From assembly GCA_946614165.1 (NCBI GenBank), contig CAMOGQ010000024.1:1-34088 (forward strand): DNA of 34,088 nt, read 5' to 3'. Under the pieces are notes generated by a model, which was given only the letters and a program-made list of their open reading frames with translations, was not told the DNA's origin and did not search any database. Shown in pieces: positions 13,565 through 21,809 of the stretch; the stretch's first letter is position 1; every line of letters starts with the position of its first letter. Both the position numbers and the translations under genes were made by a program. This DNA is from an uncultured Lachnospiraceae bacterium. Its GTDB lineage: Bacteria > Bacillota > Clostridia > Lachnospirales > Lachnospiraceae.

Positions 13565-13593
13565 CTCTCTCTCCTTCTGCTTTCTGACCTCTT

Positions 13594-13599
13594 AAGTAT
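13594..13599 (-). promoter_or_regulatory. Probable -10 box of the neopullulanase-like gene
   Basis: TATACT on the minus strand lies about 30 bp before the start codon. No convincing -35 box is present. Confidence 0.35.
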
Positions 13600-13664
13600 A
13601 CTCCATTCCGCCTTTCCTGGGACCGCAGATTCTTAGGTCCCTGAGGGCAGATCCGGAAAAACTG

Positions 13665-13716
13665 TAAAAAAACAAAAAACGCAGCCGCGGGGACTGAATG
13701 TCCGCCATCGTCTGCG
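13665..13716 (-). terminator. Terminator upstream of the neopullulanase-like gene
   Basis: CGCAG (13680-13684) pairs with CTGCG (13712-13716), with an inner GCGG..AC/GTCCGC stem. On the minus strand it is followed by TTTTTTGTTTTTTT. The transcript it ends is not obvious, because another terminator lies 80 bp upstream. Confidence 0.65.
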
Positions 13717-13797
13717 CTCCGGTCTGAGGATCCTGCGATCCCGCTTTCCTTTATTTCTGATATCCCTTTTTACGGTCATGCCTGATTCTGGGCAGTA

Positions 13798-13828
13798 AAA
13801 AAGCAGCACTTGGGGGGAGCTGCTTTTT
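13798..13828. terminator. Bidirectional terminator after ftsH
   Basis: AAAAAGCAGC (13798-13807) and GCTGCTTTTT (13819-13828) form a stem with A/T runs on both sides and an 11-nt G-rich loop. It would end ftsH transcription on the minus strand. Confidence 0.85.
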
Positions 13829-13875
13829 CAGAGAAGGTATTTCTTCTTATGGGGGTATAGCAAAAAACTTATAAT

Positions 13876-13920
13876 GTATTGGGGGGTTACGCATATTATA
13901 ATAGCACGGCCCCCCAATAC
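13876..13920. repeat. 11-bp perfect inverted repeat enclosing an AT-rich centre
   Basis: GTATTGGGGGG (13876-13886) and CCCCCCAATAC (13910-13920) frame 23 bp that contain TATAAT on the minus strand. TATAAT on the plus strand also abuts the left arm (13870-13875). The gap 13565-14019 holds this repeat, two terminators and a -10 box, but no protein gene that I can support. Confidence 0.85.
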
Positions 13921-14019
13921 GGTAAATGCAAAGATCTCACAAAGTTCACAAACAGAGGTCTGTGTTTTTGTGCATAATCACAATGCTTTGCCAGTTTTCC
14001 ATTGCCCCCTGCACTTTTT

Positions 14020-15864
14020 TCAGACTGTTCCTTCTTCTGCAGGGGGTTCGAAGAGAGCGTTGAATTCTTCTCCCGTCAGCTTTTCCTTCTGCATGAGAAG
14101 CTCCGCCGCCCTGTAGAGCACGTCCTTATTGGCCACGATGATGGCCTTTGCCTTGGCGTAGCAGTCGTCGATGATGGCCTTGACCTCTCTGTCGATCTCT
14201 CCCTGGATATATTCGGAATACTTTGCCTCATGGCCCAGATCATAGCCCAGGAAGACATTCTCCTGCTGGGACTCATAGTTGATGGTCCCTATTTTGGAGC
14301 TCATGCCGTAGCGGGTCACCATCTGCCTGGCCATGGCGGTGGCCTTCTGGATATCAGAGGAGGCGCCGGTGGTGATATCGTCCATGACCAGCTCCTCGGC
14401 GATGCGGCCGCCCAGATCCACCATGATCTCCTGGAGCATGTGGGTCCTGGTCAGGTACATCTCGTCCTTGTCCGGCAGGGGCATGGTGTAGCCGCCGGCG
14501 CCCAGGCCTGTGGGGATGACGGAGATGGTATAAACGCTGCCCACCTCGGAAAGCTCGTGGAAAAGGATGGCGTGGCCCGTCTCGTGGAAGGCCGTGATCC
14601 TCTTCTCCTTCTCAGAGATGACATGGCTCTTCTTCTCGTTTCCGATGCCCACCTTGATGAAGGCGTTCTGAATATCCGACTGAAGGATGAAGGGCCTGCC
14701 GTTTCTGGCGGCCAGGATGGCTGCCTCGTTGAGAAGGTTCTCCAGATCGGCCCCGGTAAAGCCTGCGGTGGTCCTGGCGGTCTCCGCCAGATCCACGTCT
14801 TCTCCCAGGGGCTTGTTCCTGGCGTGGACCTTCAGGATCTCTTCTCTTCCCCTGACGTCCGGCCTTCCCACGGAGATCTTCCTGTCAAAGCGGCCGGGCC
14901 TCAGGATCGCCGGATCCAGGATGTCCGCCCGGTTGGTGGCGGCCATGACGATGATGCCTTCGTTGACGCCGAAGCCGTCCATCTCCACCAGGAGCTGGTT
15001 GAGGGTCTGCTCTCTCTCGTCGTGGGAGCCGCCAAGGCCCGTGCCTCTGCGCCTTGCCACGGCGTCGATCTCATCGATGAATACGATGCAGGGAGCTTCC
15101 TTCTTGGCTTCGTCGAACATATCCCTGACGCGGGAGGCGCCTACGCCTACGAACATTTCCACGAAATCGGAACCGGAAATGCTGAAGAAGGGCACGCCTG
15201 CCTCTCCTGCCACGGCCTTGGCCAGCAGTGTCTTGCCGGTGCCGGGAACGCCCTCCAGAAGGACGCCCTTGGGGATCCTTGCCCCTACCCCGGTATACTT
15301 GCCGGGGTCCTTCAGGAAATCAATGATCTCCTCCAGGTCTTCCTTTTCCTCCTGCAGGCCCGCCACGTCCTTTAAGGTGACGGAGGATCCGCCGGAGAGC
15401 TTTGCCCGGCTCCTGCCGAAGTTCATCATCCGGCTGTTGGCTCCGCCGCCCCCCTGCTGCTGCATGATCATCCAGAAGAAAAAGATGCACACGCCCGTCA
15501 TCAGAAGGGTGGGCAGGATGGAGGTCAGGAAGGAGCTGTCCGCGGGAACGTCCCGGACCAGGGGATCCAGGCCCGCCTCTCTTGCCGCCTCTTCCGCCTC
15601 TCGGATGTCCGTGGCGTAGAGGAGCCTTTCCGTACCGTCCTTTAAGGTCACGACGGCAGAGCCGGTGGGAGTCTCACGGTTGGGAATGATCTCCACGGAG
15701 GCCACATTTCCTCCCTGCAGGTCCTTTGTCATATTTCCCATGGTATAGGTATACTGTGTCCTGCCCGCGGAAGAGCGGATCACCAGGTATATTACAAGCA
15801 TAAAGGCCAGCATGACGGCAAGGGAAAAGCCCCGCCCTCTGCTGCCGGGAATCTGTTCATTCAT
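14020..15864 (-). CDS. ftsH: ATP-dependent zinc metalloprotease FtsH
   Basis: A membrane-anchored hexameric protease that extracts and degrades membrane and regulatory proteins. Two membrane segments (about 13-30 and 112-134) flank an extracytoplasmic loop. The AAA+ domain follows, with Walker A GVPGTGKT (205-212) and Walker B IDEID (263-267), then the protease zinc motif HETGH (427-431). The length of 614 residues is normal. I use the ATG at 15864, which has AGAGGA 5 nt upstream; the open frame can be extended 7 codons to a TTG that lacks support. It follows hpt by 31 bp in the classic Firmicute order tilS-hpt-ftsH and is closed by the terminator at 13798-13828. Confidence 0.97.
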   Translation of the reverse strand: MNEQIPGSRGRGFSLAVMLAFMLVIYLVIRSSAGRTQYTYTMGNMTKDLQGGNVASVEIIPNRETPTGSAVVTLKDGTERLLYATDIREAEEAAREAGLDPLVRDVPADSSFLTSILPTLLMTGVCIFFFWMIMQQQGGGGANSRMMNFGRSRAKLSGGSSVTLKDVAGLQEEKEDLEEIIDFLKDPGKYTGVGARIPKGVLLEGVPGTGKTLLAKAVAGEAGVPFFSISGSDFVEMFVGVGASRVRDMFDEAKKEAPCIVFIDEIDAVARRRGTGLGGSHDEREQTLNQLLVEMDGFGVNEGIIVMAATNRADILDPAILRPGRFDRKISVGRPDVRGREEILKVHARNKPLGEDVDLAETARTTAGFTGADLENLLNEAAILAARNGRPFILQSDIQNAFIKVGIGNEKKSHVISEKEKRITAFHETGHAILFHELSEVGSVYTISVIPTGLGAGGYTMPLPDKDEMYLTRTHMLQEIMVDLGGRIAEELVMDDITTGASSDIQKATAMARQMVTRYGMSSKIGTINYESQQENVFLGYDLGHEAKYSEYIQGEIDREVKAIIDDCYAKAKAIIVANKDVLYRAAELLMQKEKLTGEEFNALFEPPAEEGTV

Positions 15865-15895
15865 ATTTTTCCTCTGAAAAAGCAAAAATTCAGAC

Positions 15896-16426
15896 TCATT
15901 CCTCTGTGAATTCCATAGTGCCGATATAGGGCAGGTTCCTGTAACGCTGATCGTAGTCCATGCCGTAGCCTACCACGAACTCGTCGGGGATCACAAAGCC
16001 CACGTAGTCGATGTCCAGGTCCACCACGCGCCTGTCGGGCTTATCCAGCAGGGTGCAGAAACGGATGGTGCGGCAGCCTCTGTCACGGAACAGCTCCTGC
16101 AGATAGTTGAGGGTGCGGCCGGAGTCCACGATGTCCTCTACCACCAGGACGTCCTTGTCCATAAGGGGCTCGTCCAGGTCCTTGACGATCCTGACGATGC
16201 CGCTGGACTTGGTGGAGGAGCCGTAGGAGGAGACGGCCATAAAGTCGATGGAGACCGGTACGGTGATCCTCTTGGCCAGTTCGCACATGAAGAAGCTGGC
16301 GCCCTTGAGCACGCCGATCATGTGGACCTGTCTGCCTTCATAGTCTTTGGAGATCTGGGCTCCCAGAGCGCGGATCTTCTTATCCATTTCCTCTTCGCTG
16401 ATCAGAACTTTGATGTTTTCTTTCAC
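15896..16426 (-). CDS. hpt: Hypoxanthine phosphoribosyltransferase
   Basis: A cytosolic purine-salvage enzyme that joins hypoxanthine or guanine to phosphoribosyl pyrophosphate. The PRPP-binding motif [11 protein letters not shown] (about 95-105) and the GVLKGASFF segment are clear. I place the start at the GTG at 16426. It overlaps the tilS stop as GTGA, is preceded by AAGGAAGG, and gives a 176-residue protein opening (M)[12 protein letters not shown], as family members do. An in-frame ATG at 16444 would add 6 residues. It belongs to the tilS-hpt-ftsH cluster common in Firmicutes, and tight overlap with tilS implies translational coupling. Confidence 0.95.
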   Translation of the reverse strand: MKENIKVLISEEEMDKKIRALGAQISKDYEGRQVHMIGVLKGASFFMCELAKRITVPVSIDFMAVSSYGSSTKSSGIVRIVKDLDEPLMDKDVLVVEDIVDSGRTLNYLQELFRDRGCRTIRFCTLLDKPDRRVVDLDIDYVGFVIPDEFVVGYGMDYDQRYRNLPYIGTMEFTEE

Positions 16427-17787
16427 TTGTGCCTTCCTTTCCATGTGATCTCAATAACGTTCTTCGTTGCTTCTGTGACCTTAAAGGCTGCGCTGATCCT
16501 CCCGCCGGGGAACCATAAAAGTTCTTTTCCGTGCATGGGAAGAACGATCCTGTCCCGGAGGGCAGCAGGGACCTTGCAGTCGATCATATATCTGGCAGCC
16601 TTTTTGGAGGCCCCCTCTTCCGAGATGGTCAGGCGGTCTCCCTTCTCTCTTTTCCTGAAAACAGGAATAGCCATTATTTTATCATAATCCAGCCATTTCG
16701 TATACAGCATTTGCGGGATGGAGTCCATCTTCCCGTCGAAGGGAAGGACCCGGAAGCTGTATTCGGAAGGGTCCAGGGGATAATTCTCCCCGTCCTCTGC
16801 CTCCCCTTCCCCGCCCCTCGAAAGGGTGAGGATGCCGTATTCCCTCAGGGCCTTTACGTCCCCGGGAAGGGAGAGGGATGCGCTTCCGCCCCCCTCCAAG
16901 AGGCCTTCCAGCATGCGGACATGGACCTGTCCCAGGTCCTTCTTTCTCCCTGCCGCCAGGGAAAGGCCCCTGTAGAGGATCCGCCTTCTCATAAAGGGAT
17001 CCAGGTCCAGAAGAGAGGGGATGCGGATCCGCACCCGGCCTTTTTCCTCCTCCATGCATGCTGCCGCGGCAAGGACCGTCTGCCCCTCCAGATAGCTTTC
17101 CGCATCCGCCGCGTCCTTTGCCAGGTCCGAAAGGTGGGATATGACCCCGGGATTGATCAGCGTCTCCAGAGAGGGCAGGACCGTGTTCCGGATCCGGTTC
17201 CTGGTATAGGCGGGGTCCGCGTTGGTCTCGTCCGTCTGCCAGGCGGCCTGCTCCGATCTCAGGTAGTCCTCAATCATAGGCCTTGTGACAAAAAGAAGGG
17301 GCCTGATGACCCGGCCGTTTACGGGCTTCATGCCGCTGATCCCCGCCAGGGAGGCGCCCCGGCAGATGTTGAAAAGGACTGTTTCCGCCTGGTCCTCCAT
17401 GTGGTGGGCCAGGGCGATCCGGGCGTCCTTCTCCCGGGCGGCCTCTTCAAAGGCCTGCCTGCGGAGGATCCTGCCGGCTTCCTCCAGCCCGCAGCGGTTT
17501 TCCTCTGCATAGGCCCTGACAGGGGCCCTGACTACGGTCAGGGGGACCCCGAAGCGCCTGCACAGGTCCCGGCAGAAGTCCTCGTCCCGGAGAGCCGTCT
17601 CCCGAAGGCCGTGGTTCACATGAACCGCCTCCAGGGTAAGTTCCATTTCCTCCCTGAGCCCTGCCAGGATATGGAAAAGGCAGACGCTGTCCGCCCCTCC
17701 CGAGAGGCCGGTCACCACCCGGTCCCCTTTTTGTGCCATATGGTATTTCTCCATCGTGTCCCTGACCAGGGAAACAAGTTCCGACAT
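16423..17787 (-). CDS. tilS: tRNA(Ile)-lysidine synthase
   Basis: This cytosolic enzyme attaches lysine to C34 of the minor tRNA-Ile so that it reads AUA codons as Ile. The PP-loop ATP-binding motif SGGADS (29-34) sits at the N-terminus, followed by RNRIRNTVLP (the N-type ATPase region) and a C-terminal TilS domain with KKAARYMIDCKVPAALRD. The 454-residue length is normal. It starts 40 bp after divIC and overlaps hpt by 4 nt. The gene is essential in most bacteria, and its place between divIC and hpt is the standard Firmicute arrangement. Confidence 0.96.
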   Translation of the reverse strand: MSELVSLVRDTMEKYHMAQKGDRVVTGLSGGADSVCLFHILAGLREEMELTLEAVHVNHGLRETALRDEDFCRDLCRRFGVPLTVVRAPVRAYAEENRCGLEEAGRILRRQAFEEAAREKDARIALAHHMEDQAETVLFNICRGASLAGISGMKPVNGRVIRPLLFVTRPMIEDYLRSEQAAWQTDETNADPAYTRNRIRNTVLPSLETLINPGVISHLSDLAKDAADAESYLEGQTVLAAAACMEEEKGRVRIRIPSLLDLDPFMRRRILYRGLSLAAGRKKDLGQVHVRMLEGLLEGGGSASLSLPGDVKALREYGILTLSRGGEGEAEDGENYPLDPSEYSFRVLPFDGKMDSIPQMLYTKWLDYDKIMAIPVFRKREKGDRLTISEEGASKKAARYMIDCKVPAALRDRIVLPMHGKELLWFPGGRISAAFKVTEATKNVIEITWKGRHK

Positions 17788-17827
17788 AAGCGCCCCTTAC
17801 AATAAAGCAAAGGAAGAGGCCCCGGCC

Positions 17828-18145
17828 TTACCGGCTGTCCTCTTCCCGGAAAATGATCTCACCCTCATAAAGCAGTCCCAGTTTTTCCCTGGCGATCTGC
17901 TCGATGAATTCGTCTGTCTGCGTATACTCGCGGTATTCTTCTATATAGCGGCTCCTCTGCTCTTCCTCTTCCAGCTGCTGCTCCAGCTCCGCGATGTGGG
18001 CTCTGTAGCCGTCCAGCTTTCTCTGCAGGGAACTGCCGCTGGTATAAAGCACTGCCAGGAGTACCAGGACCACCATGACCGCCAGGACGATGTTTCCCCG
18101 GCCGGACTGCCTTTCCTCCTCACGGCTCTTCTTTCTGCCTGCCAT
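17828..18145 (-). CDS. divIC: Septum formation initiator DivIC/FtsB-like protein
   Basis: A small bitopic membrane protein of the cell-division machinery, 105 residues. It has a basic N-terminus (MAGRKKSREEERQSGRG), one membrane segment (about 19-36), and a coiled coil (about 39-72) rich in Glu and Leu. The C-terminal segment EFIEQIAREKLGLLYEGEIIF is the family signature. DivIC proteins work with FtsL and DivIB to activate septal wall synthesis. GGAAGGAG precedes the ATG. In spore-forming relatives yabP and yabQ usually lie upstream between rqcP and divIC; here only 105 bp separate rqcP and divIC. Confidence 0.9.
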   Translation of the reverse strand: MAGRKKSREEERQSGRGNIVLAVMVVLVLLAVLYTSGSSLQRKLDGYRAHIAELEQQLEEEEQRSRYIEEYREYTQTDEFIEQIAREKLGLLYEGEIIFREEDSR

Positions 18146-18250
18146 AGACTGCTCCTTCCGATCTGCATGCCTTCAGATAATTATGATACCTTATTTTCCG
18201 GCATTATGAAAGCCCCTGTAAATGGCGGGTTGCGGGGGCCTTCTGTGATG

Positions 18251-18490
18251 TCAGATATAGCGGAAGAGGTCCGCGGCTTCTTCCTTGCGGACCGTTTCCT
18301 GGACCGAGAGGACTTCCACCTTTGTCTCCCTGTTTCCGAAGGAAATGGTGATCACGTCCCCGGGCTTTACCTCCGCCGAAGCCCTGGCCACCTTGTCGTT
18401 CAGCATGACCCTGCCGGCGTCGCAGGCCTCGTTGGCCACGGTCCTTCTCTTGATCAGTCTCGATACCTTCAGGTATTTATCCAGTCTCAT
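18251..18490 (-). CDS. rqcP: S4-domain ribosome quality control protein RqcP
   Basis: A 79-residue S4 RNA-binding protein of the RqcP (YabO) type. It begins MRLDKYLKVSRLIKRRTVANEACDAG, the S4 helix pattern, followed by GRVMLND and PGDVITISFG. In Bacillus, RqcP works with RqcH on stalled 50S subunits to add alanine tails to incomplete proteins. AGGAGA precedes the ATG. It lies just beyond the hup terminator, so it depends on read-through or on an unseen promoter. Neighbours divIC and hup match the usual Firmicute order. Confidence 0.93.
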   Translation of the reverse strand: MRLDKYLKVSRLIKRRTVANEACDAGRVMLNDKVARASAEVKPGDVITISFGNRETKVEVLSVQETVRKEEAADLFRYI

Positions 18491-18510
18491 CTGTCTCTCC
18501 TGCTGCTTTC

Positions 18511-18542
18511 AAAAAAGCAGGCCCGGATACGGGATCCGGGCC
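18511..18542 (-). terminator. Rho-independent terminator of hup
   Basis: GGCCCGGAT (18520-18528) and ATCCGGGCC (18534-18542) form a perfect 9-bp stem, followed on the minus strand by TGC and six Ts (complement of 18511-18516). It starts 28 bp after the hup stop codon. Confidence 0.85.
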
Positions 18543-18570
18543 TTTCATAACGATCGCTTGGCGCTGCAGA

Positions 18571-18843
18571 TCAGTTGATGGCATCCTTCAGCGCTTTGCC
18601 GGCTTTGAACTTGGGAGCCCTGGAAGCTTCGATGGGCATAGGCTCACCGGTCCTGGGATTCCTGCCGTCTCTTGCTGCTCTTTCGCTGACTTCGAATGTT
18701 CCGAAGCCTACCATCTGGACTTTTCCGCCCTTTTTCAGTTCTTCCGTTACGATCTCGGTAAAGGCCTTGAGGATCTTCTCGGTATCCTTCTTGGTCAGTC
18801 CGGACTTCTCGGCAACTGCAGTAATCAGCTCGTTCTTGTTCAT
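18571..18843 (-). CDS. hup: HU-family DNA-binding protein
   Basis: A 90-residue nucleoid protein that bends and compacts DNA as a dimer. It shows the standard HU features: N-terminal MNKNELITAVAEKSGLTKKDT helices, VGFGTFEV, the DNA-binding arm (about 53-74, RAARDGRNPRTGEPMPIEAS) with the conserved NPRTGE, and the C-terminal FKAGKALKDAIN. GGAGG lies about 10 nt before the ATG. It has a near-consensus promoter overlapping the cca stop codon and its own terminator, so it is mainly monocistronic and probably highly expressed. It is a chromosomal HU by length and context, not a phage or IHF-type relative. Confidence 0.97.
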   Translation of the reverse strand: MNKNELITAVAEKSGLTKKDTEKILKAFTEIVTEELKKGGKVQMVGFGTFEVSERAARDGRNPRTGEPMPIEASRAPKFKAGKALKDAIN

Positions 18844-18860
18844 GATGTTGTTTCCTCCGT

Positions 18861-18879
18861 ACAGGTCCTCGGGACCTGT
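18861..18879 (-). promoter_or_regulatory. Hairpin in the hup leader next to the ribosome site
   Basis: ACAGGTCC and GGACCTGT form a perfect 8-bp stem with a 3-nt loop, ending 2-3 nt before the GGAGG of hup. It lacks a T-run. It may keep the ribosome site exposed or stabilise the mRNA. Confidence 0.45.
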
Positions 18880-18905
18880 TTCCTTTCTCTCTCAATACTA
18901 TAACA

Positions 18906-18934
18906 TTTATAAGCGGTTTTGCCCTGCTTGTCAA
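18906..18934 (-). promoter_or_regulatory. Promoter of hup
   Basis: A perfect -35 box TTGACA (complement of 18929-18934) and a -10 box TATAAA (complement of 18906-18911) are spaced by 17 bp. The -35 box overlaps the cca stop codon. Confidence 0.8.
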
Positions 18935-20289
18935 GAAGATCTGCCCGGCACGTAGGTGTCCAGCAGGTACTCCCTGGTGTTGTGTTCGGGGTGGTCCAGC
19001 ACATCGTCCAGCATGGTCTCCAGAAGTTTCCCCATGGCCACGCCGGGCTTTACGCCCGCCAGGATCAGGTCCTTTCCGGATACGGCCAGGTCTTTGAGTG
19101 CCAGGGCCTGTCTGCTTTCCATGACCGCGTCGAACCTTCTGCCGCAGGCGGCGATCAGTTCCAGCTTGTCTTCCAGGAAGAAGGCTCCCTGGGCCAGCAC
19201 GTCCGCCTCGTGGACCTCCAGCAGCAGGGGGAAGAGCTCCTCTCCCACCTTGGCGATGGTCCTGCGAAGGGCCGCGTCCGTCTCCGGCAGGGGCTGGTCA
19301 TGCAGAAGCACCAGTCTGGTCACGTTCCTGACGGTGACGTTGTCGTACTTGAGGCGGCGCAGGATCTGCTCCGTCATCTCCGCCCCCGTCTCGGGATGGC
19401 CCCAGAAATGGTCGATCCCGTTATCGTCCGTCCACCGGCAGGGGGGTTTTCCCACGTCGTGCAGGAGCATGGTCAGGCGGAGGGTCAGGTCCGGCCTGGT
19501 ATTCTGGACGGCATGGATGGTATGCTCCCCTACGGTAAAGCAGTGGTGGGGATTGTTCTGCAGGGTCTCCATCATCCTGTCGAACTCCGGCAGGAACTGA
19601 CGGGTGACCCCCAGCACGTAGGCGGTCCTGAGAAGCTCGGGATGGTCCGAGACCAGGAGCTTGTTCAGCTCCTCCCGGATCCTTTCCGCGCTGATCTTTG
19701 CCAGGTTGGGCGCCAGCTCCCTTATGGCCTTTGAGGTCTCCGGCTCTATGCCGAAGCCGAACTGGCCCGCGAACCTGATGGCCCTGAGGATCCGGAGGGC
19801 GTCCTCCGAAAAGCGCTTTTCGGGGTCCCCCACGGCCCTTATGCATTTGCGGCGCAGGTCCTCCCTGCCGTCAAAGAGATCCACCAGGCCGGCCCTGTGG
19901 TTATAGGCCATGGCGTTGATGGTAAAGTCTCTTCTTTTCAGGTCCTCCTCCAGGCTCCGGGTAAAGACCACCTGGTCGGGATGCCTGCCGTCTCCGTACT
20001 CGCCGTCGATCCGGTAGGTGGTGACCTCGAAGGCCTCTCCTCCCATCAGGACCGTGACGGTGCCGTGCTTAAGTCCCGTATCCACCGTCCTTTTAAAGAG
20101 GGCCTTGACTTCCGCCGGCAGGGCAGAGGTGGTAATGTCCCAGTCATTGGGTCTTCTGCCCATGACAGCGTCGCGGACGCAGCCGCCCACGATATAGGCT
20201 TCATGGCCTGCCTGCTGAATGACATCGATGATCCGTGACGCATTCTCCGGTATATGGATCCTGAATTCCTTTGAAGAATTGTCTGACAC
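18931..20289 (-). CDS. cca: CCA-adding tRNA nucleotidyltransferase
   Basis: This enzyme builds or repairs the 3' CCA end of tRNAs without a template. The nucleotidyltransferase motif GGCVRDAVMGRRPNDWDITT carries the DxD metal site; RRDFTINAM follows. The C-terminal half has an HD-type motif (LLHDVGKP), as in multidomain Cca proteins. I prefer the GTG at 20289, giving 452 residues, because GAGGGG lies 8 nt upstream; an in-frame ATG at 20310 would add 7 residues but has no ribosome site. It follows proS closely on the same strand, so the two are probably one operon. The hup promoter overlaps its stop codon. Confidence 0.95.
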   Translation of the reverse strand: MSDNSSKEFRIHIPENASRIIDVIQQAGHEAYIVGGCVRDAVMGRRPNDWDITTSALPAEVKALFKRTVDTGLKHGTVTVLMGGEAFEVTTYRIDGEYGDGRHPDQVVFTRSLEEDLKRRDFTINAMAYNHRAGLVDLFDGREDLRRKCIRAVGDPEKRFSEDALRILRAIRFAGQFGFGIEPETSKAIRELAPNLAKISAERIREELNKLLVSDHPELLRTAYVLGVTRQFLPEFDRMMETLQNNPHHCFTVGEHTIHAVQNTRPDLTLRLTMLLHDVGKPPCRWTDDNGIDHFWGHPETGAEMTEQILRRLKYDNVTVRNVTRLVLLHDQPLPETDAALRRTIAKVGEELFPLLLEVHEADVLAQGAFFLEDKLELIAACGRRFDAVMESRQALALKDLAVSGKDLILAGVKPGVAMGKLLETMLDDVLDHPEHNTREYLLDTYVPGRSS

Positions 20290-20320
20290 CCTGCTCACCC
20301 CTCTGATCATTTACGAAATA

Positions 20321-21754
20321 TCAATAAGCCCTGCCCCAGTATACCATTTTTTTAGCCGGTTTTCCGCAGCAAACGCAGACATCGGAGATGGTTTCCTGCT
20401 GAAAGGGCATGCAGCGGCTGGTAACGCCCAGGTCTTCCTTGATCTTGTCCTCGCAGGCCTGGTCTCCGCACCACATGGCCTTGACAAAGCCGCTCTTTTC
20501 GGTGAAGAGCCTTACGAACTCTTCCTTCGTGGCGGCACTGTAGGTGTGGTCCTCCAGGTGCTTTGCGGCCCTGTCGTACATATCCTTCTGGATCTGAGGA
20601 AGGAGCTCTGCCATCTTTTCGGGAAGGGAGGCGATATCGCACTCGGTCTTTTCGTGGTTGTCCCTGCGGGCAATGATGCACTTGCCGTTTGCCATGTCCC
20701 TGGGTCCGATCTCGATGCGGACGGGAATGCCCCGCATCTCCTGGTCGGCGAACTTGAAGCCCGGGCTCTTGTCGGTATCGTCCACCTTGACGCGGAAATC
20801 TTTCAGCATATCTCTGATCTCATAGGCCTTGTCCAGGACGCCCGCCTTCTTCTGCTGGATGGGCACGATCATGATCTGGGTGGGAGCGATCCTGGGAGGC
20901 AGGACCAGACCGGAGTTGTCGCCGTGGACCATGATCAGGGCGCCGATGATCCTGGTGGAAAGACCCCAGGAGGTCTGGGCCGCGAATTTCAGCTTGTTGT
21001 CCCTGTCGGTGAACTGGATGCCGTAGGCCTCGGCGAACTTGGTGCCGAAGTCGTGGCTGGTGCCGGACTGGAGGGCCCTGCCGTCATGCATCAGGGCTTC
21101 GATGGTATAGGTGGCGGTGGCGCCGGCGAATTTTTCCTTGTCGGTCTTGCGGCCCTTGACCACCGGGATGGCCAGGTCTTCCGCGCAGAAGTCGGCGTAG
21201 ACGTTCAGCATCTGCTGGGTACGGGCTTTTGCCTCTTCCTCGGAAGCATGGACCGTATGGCCTTCCTGCCACATGAACTCACGGGAGCGGAGGAAGGGAC
21301 GGGTCTCCTTCTCCCAGCGGACCACGGAGCACCACTGGTTGTAGACCTTGGGCAGGTCGCGGTAGGACTGGACGTCGGTCCGGAAGAAATCAGAGAAAAC
21401 GGTCTCGGAAGTGGGGCGGACGCAGAGGCGCTCCTGCAGGGGCTCGCTGCCGCCGGCGGTGACCCAGGCTACCTCGGGGGCAAAGCCGTTGACCAGGTCT
21501 CCTTCCTTGGCCATCAGGTTCTCGGGGATCAGAAGGGGCATGTAGACGTTCTCCACCCCGGTCTTCTTGAAGCGGGCGTCCAGAAGATTCTGGACCGCTT
21601 CCCAGAGGGCATAGCCCGCGGGCTTATAGACAAGAAAGCCCTTGATATGGGAATAGGCTACCAGACCTGCCTTGACGACCACGTCTGTATACCACTGTGT
21701 GAAATCCTCATCCATGGATGTGATTTCGGCTACCAGTTTTTTCTGTTCTGCCAT
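20321..21754 (-). CDS. proS: Prolyl-tRNA synthetase, short type 3 form
   Basis: Charges tRNA-Pro with proline. The 477-residue protein lacks the inserted editing domain of standard bacterial ProS and matches the archaeal/eukaryotic-like type. Class II motifs are visible: motif 2 RWEKETRPFLRSREFMWQEGHT, RPTSE, and motif 3 region GLVLPPRIAP. The C-terminus has a zinc-binding cysteine set (CGDQAC, SRC, CVCCG) and ends with WGRAY, typical of this type. GGAG precedes the ATG. It sits 10-31 bp upstream of cca and 55 bp after the LeuA-like gene. The short gap leaves no room for a T-box. Confidence 0.96.
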   Translation of the reverse strand: MAEQKKLVAEITSMDEDFTQWYTDVVVKAGLVAYSHIKGFLVYKPAGYALWEAVQNLLDARFKKTGVENVYMPLLIPENLMAKEGDLVNGFAPEVAWVTAGGSEPLQERLCVRPTSETVFSDFFRTDVQSYRDLPKVYNQWCSVVRWEKETRPFLRSREFMWQEGHTVHASEEEAKARTQQMLNVYADFCAEDLAIPVVKGRKTDKEKFAGATATYTIEALMHDGRALQSGTSHDFGTKFAEAYGIQFTDRDNKLKFAAQTSWGLSTRIIGALIMVHGDNSGLVLPPRIAPTQIMIVPIQQKKAGVLDKAYEIRDMLKDFRVKVDDTDKSPGFKFADQEMRGIPVRIEIGPRDMANGKCIIARRDNHEKTECDIASLPEKMAELLPQIQKDMYDRAAKHLEDHTYSAATKEEFVRLFTEKSGFVKAMWCGDQACEDKIKEDLGVTSRCMPFQQETISDVCVCCGKPAKKMVYWGRAY

Positions 21755-21809
21755 TTGTATCTATCTCCTAACTTAAAAATTGTTGTCTCTCAGCTGCCGG
21801 GAAAGGCGC

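Noticed and set aside
13874..14116. An 80-codon plus-strand frame at the end of ftsH
   Set aside because: It runs antisense into ftsH and across the inverted repeat, with no ribosome site.
18211..18240. Terminator between rqcP and divIC
   Set aside because: Only a 5-bp GCCCC/GGGGC stem with a long loop and a three-T tail; too weak to list.
21755..21809. T-box riboswitch before proS
   Set aside because: The 55-bp gap is too short and shows no specifier structure.
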